64,000 nt of DNA from Sphingosinicella sp041916975. Its GTDB lineage: Bacteria; Pseudomonadota; Alphaproteobacteria; Sphingomonadales; Sphingomonadaceae. The stretch spans positions 3,844,001 to 3,908,000 of the forward strand of contig NZ_JAYRYK010000001.1 of the NCBI RefSeq assembly GCF_041916975.1. Reading direction: 5' to 3'. Each line of letters opens with the position of its first letter. Within the stretch, counting starts at the first letter, position 1. Made by a program: the position numbers and the translations under genes. The notes beneath the pieces were generated by a model. It was given only the letters and a program-made list of their open reading frames with translations. It did no database searches and had not been told where the DNA came from. This document shows, piece after piece, positions 63,481 through 64,000 of this stretch.

Positions 63481-63721
63481 TTCCAGAATAAATATCGAAA
63501 ACGAGTGCACTGATCGCCGCGGCTTTACGTTGAAGTGAAAATTCTTGGTCGGAAGGCGGCGGGCAGAAAATAGTTGCCGTTGCTTAATGTGGTGCAGCTT
63601 GCGTCCTTGGCTGCTCGATGCTGGCCGAGCGCGCACTTGCTCCTTCCAATACCAAATGCGGAAAAATCGGCTGATCCCGACCACCTTCCATAATAGGAAC
63701 ACCTGTGCCTCCCTCCGGCAC

Positions 63722-64000
63722 ATGACCCAAGCCCCCGCACTCCCTTCGCCCCGCACCGCAACTCAGCGCCACGACGGCTGGACGCCCGAACGCCGGCGCA
63801 TCTTCCTTGAAACCCTCGCTGAATGCGGCACCGTGCAGGATGCCTGCCGCGCTGCAGGCATGAGTCCCGCAAGCGCCTATGCGCTGCGTCAGCGGGCGTC
63901 CGGCGCGCTGTTCGCGCTCGGCTGGGCCGCCGCGCTCCGTCATGCGCGAGCGGCTGGCGGACGAGCTTCTCTCGCGCGCCATGCACGGCTGCACCGAAAC
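63722..64000 (+). pseudogene. Small sphingomonad-type HTH-like protein gene with a probable frameshift, cut by window end
   Basis: From ATG 63722 the frame reads RHDGWTPERRRIFLETLAEC, GTVQDACRAAGMSPASAYAL and RQRASGALFALGWAAALRHA, a pattern seen in short helix-turn-helix-like proteins of sphingomonads. After CATGCGCGAG (63941-63950) the frame turns to RAAGGRASLARHARLHRN, while the next frame continues with the expected family sequence RERLADELLSRAMHGCTE. A loss of two bases in the GC repeat would explain it. It may be a real mutation or a sequencing error; the 3' end is outside the window. Confidence 0.6.

Larger units (their letters stand above)
60990..63540. other. AT-rich insert carrying a Slam/lipoprotein pair
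   Basis: From about 61010 (AAAAAACTGCTTTTTTACTT) to about 63540 the base composition and codon use change sharply from the GC-rich surroundings: many A/T-ending codons, runs of A, and AT-rich spacers. The 120 bases before the first gene hold TTGAAA/TTGACG-like elements but no clear ribosome-binding site. No integrase, tRNA or flanking repeat was found. The most likely explanation is horizontal transfer. Confidence 0.75.

Overview
The window is a high-GC bacterial chromosome segment, packed with genes. It looks like an alphaproteobacterium, most probably of the order Sphingomonadales. Markers for this are MipZ and DivK, a DUF3572 gene divergent from divK, DUF4169, a CysN-CysC fusion, a ThiS-ThiG fusion, a phasin, and several TonB/T2SS features typical of oligotrophic sphingomonads and caulobacters. 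No rRNA, tRNA, CRISPR array, prophage or complete transposon was seen.

Region 1 (1-18100) is the most interesting part. A complete type II secretion operon (gspO-C-D-E-F-G-H-I-J-K-L-M-N plus a terminal lipoprotein, mostly joined by ATGA/GTGA overlaps) is flanked on the left by a divergent group: a second GspC-like protein, a surface lipoprotein resembling Caulobacter ElpS, and a TonB-dependent receptor cut by the window edge. On the right lies a small TPR-like lipoprotein. Four 18-bp sequences matching the PhoB 'Pho box' (7-4-7 direct repeats, 14-16 of 18 consensus bases) stand in front of gspC, the second gspC and, in tandem, the small lipoprotein. I read this as a phosphate-starvation secretion and uptake module. 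A 273-bp miniature inverted-repeat element sits exactly in the stop codon of the last operon gene.

Region 2 (18200-33800) is mostly housekeeping and metabolism: sulfate activation (cysD, cysNC), a thioesterase, a MATE pump, a serine-hydrolase/beta-lactamase fold protein, an FMO plus two acyl-CoA dehydrogenases operon, Dps, ClpS, a phasin with repeated operator-like sites, a phosphohexomutase, a membrane J-domain protein overlapping mipZ, and panC.

Region 3 (33900-45430) carries signalling and cell-cycle parts (a cytosolic histidine kinase, a PAS-PAS-GGDEF protein, divK, a solo Hpt protein). It also has a five-gene operon (DUF3572, HAD, RidA, GDPD, GNAT/FemAB-like), rpmG, an agmatinase-family enzyme, RNase R, an SMR exporter preceded by a guanidine-II-like hairpin, and a ParDE toxin-antitoxin pair.

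Region 4 (45430-60890) holds topA, arsC, a Tat/lipoprotein amidase, aroQ-accB-accC, thiSG, csbD, a VOC protein, a large exported TPR protein, an HSL-type hydrolase with rppH, and korAB.

Region 5 (about 61000-63540) is a visibly AT-rich insert. It encodes a Slam-type outer-membrane translocon and its probable surface-lipoprotein cargo with a TbpB-like barrel. The window ends in a frameshifted small sphingomonad-type gene.
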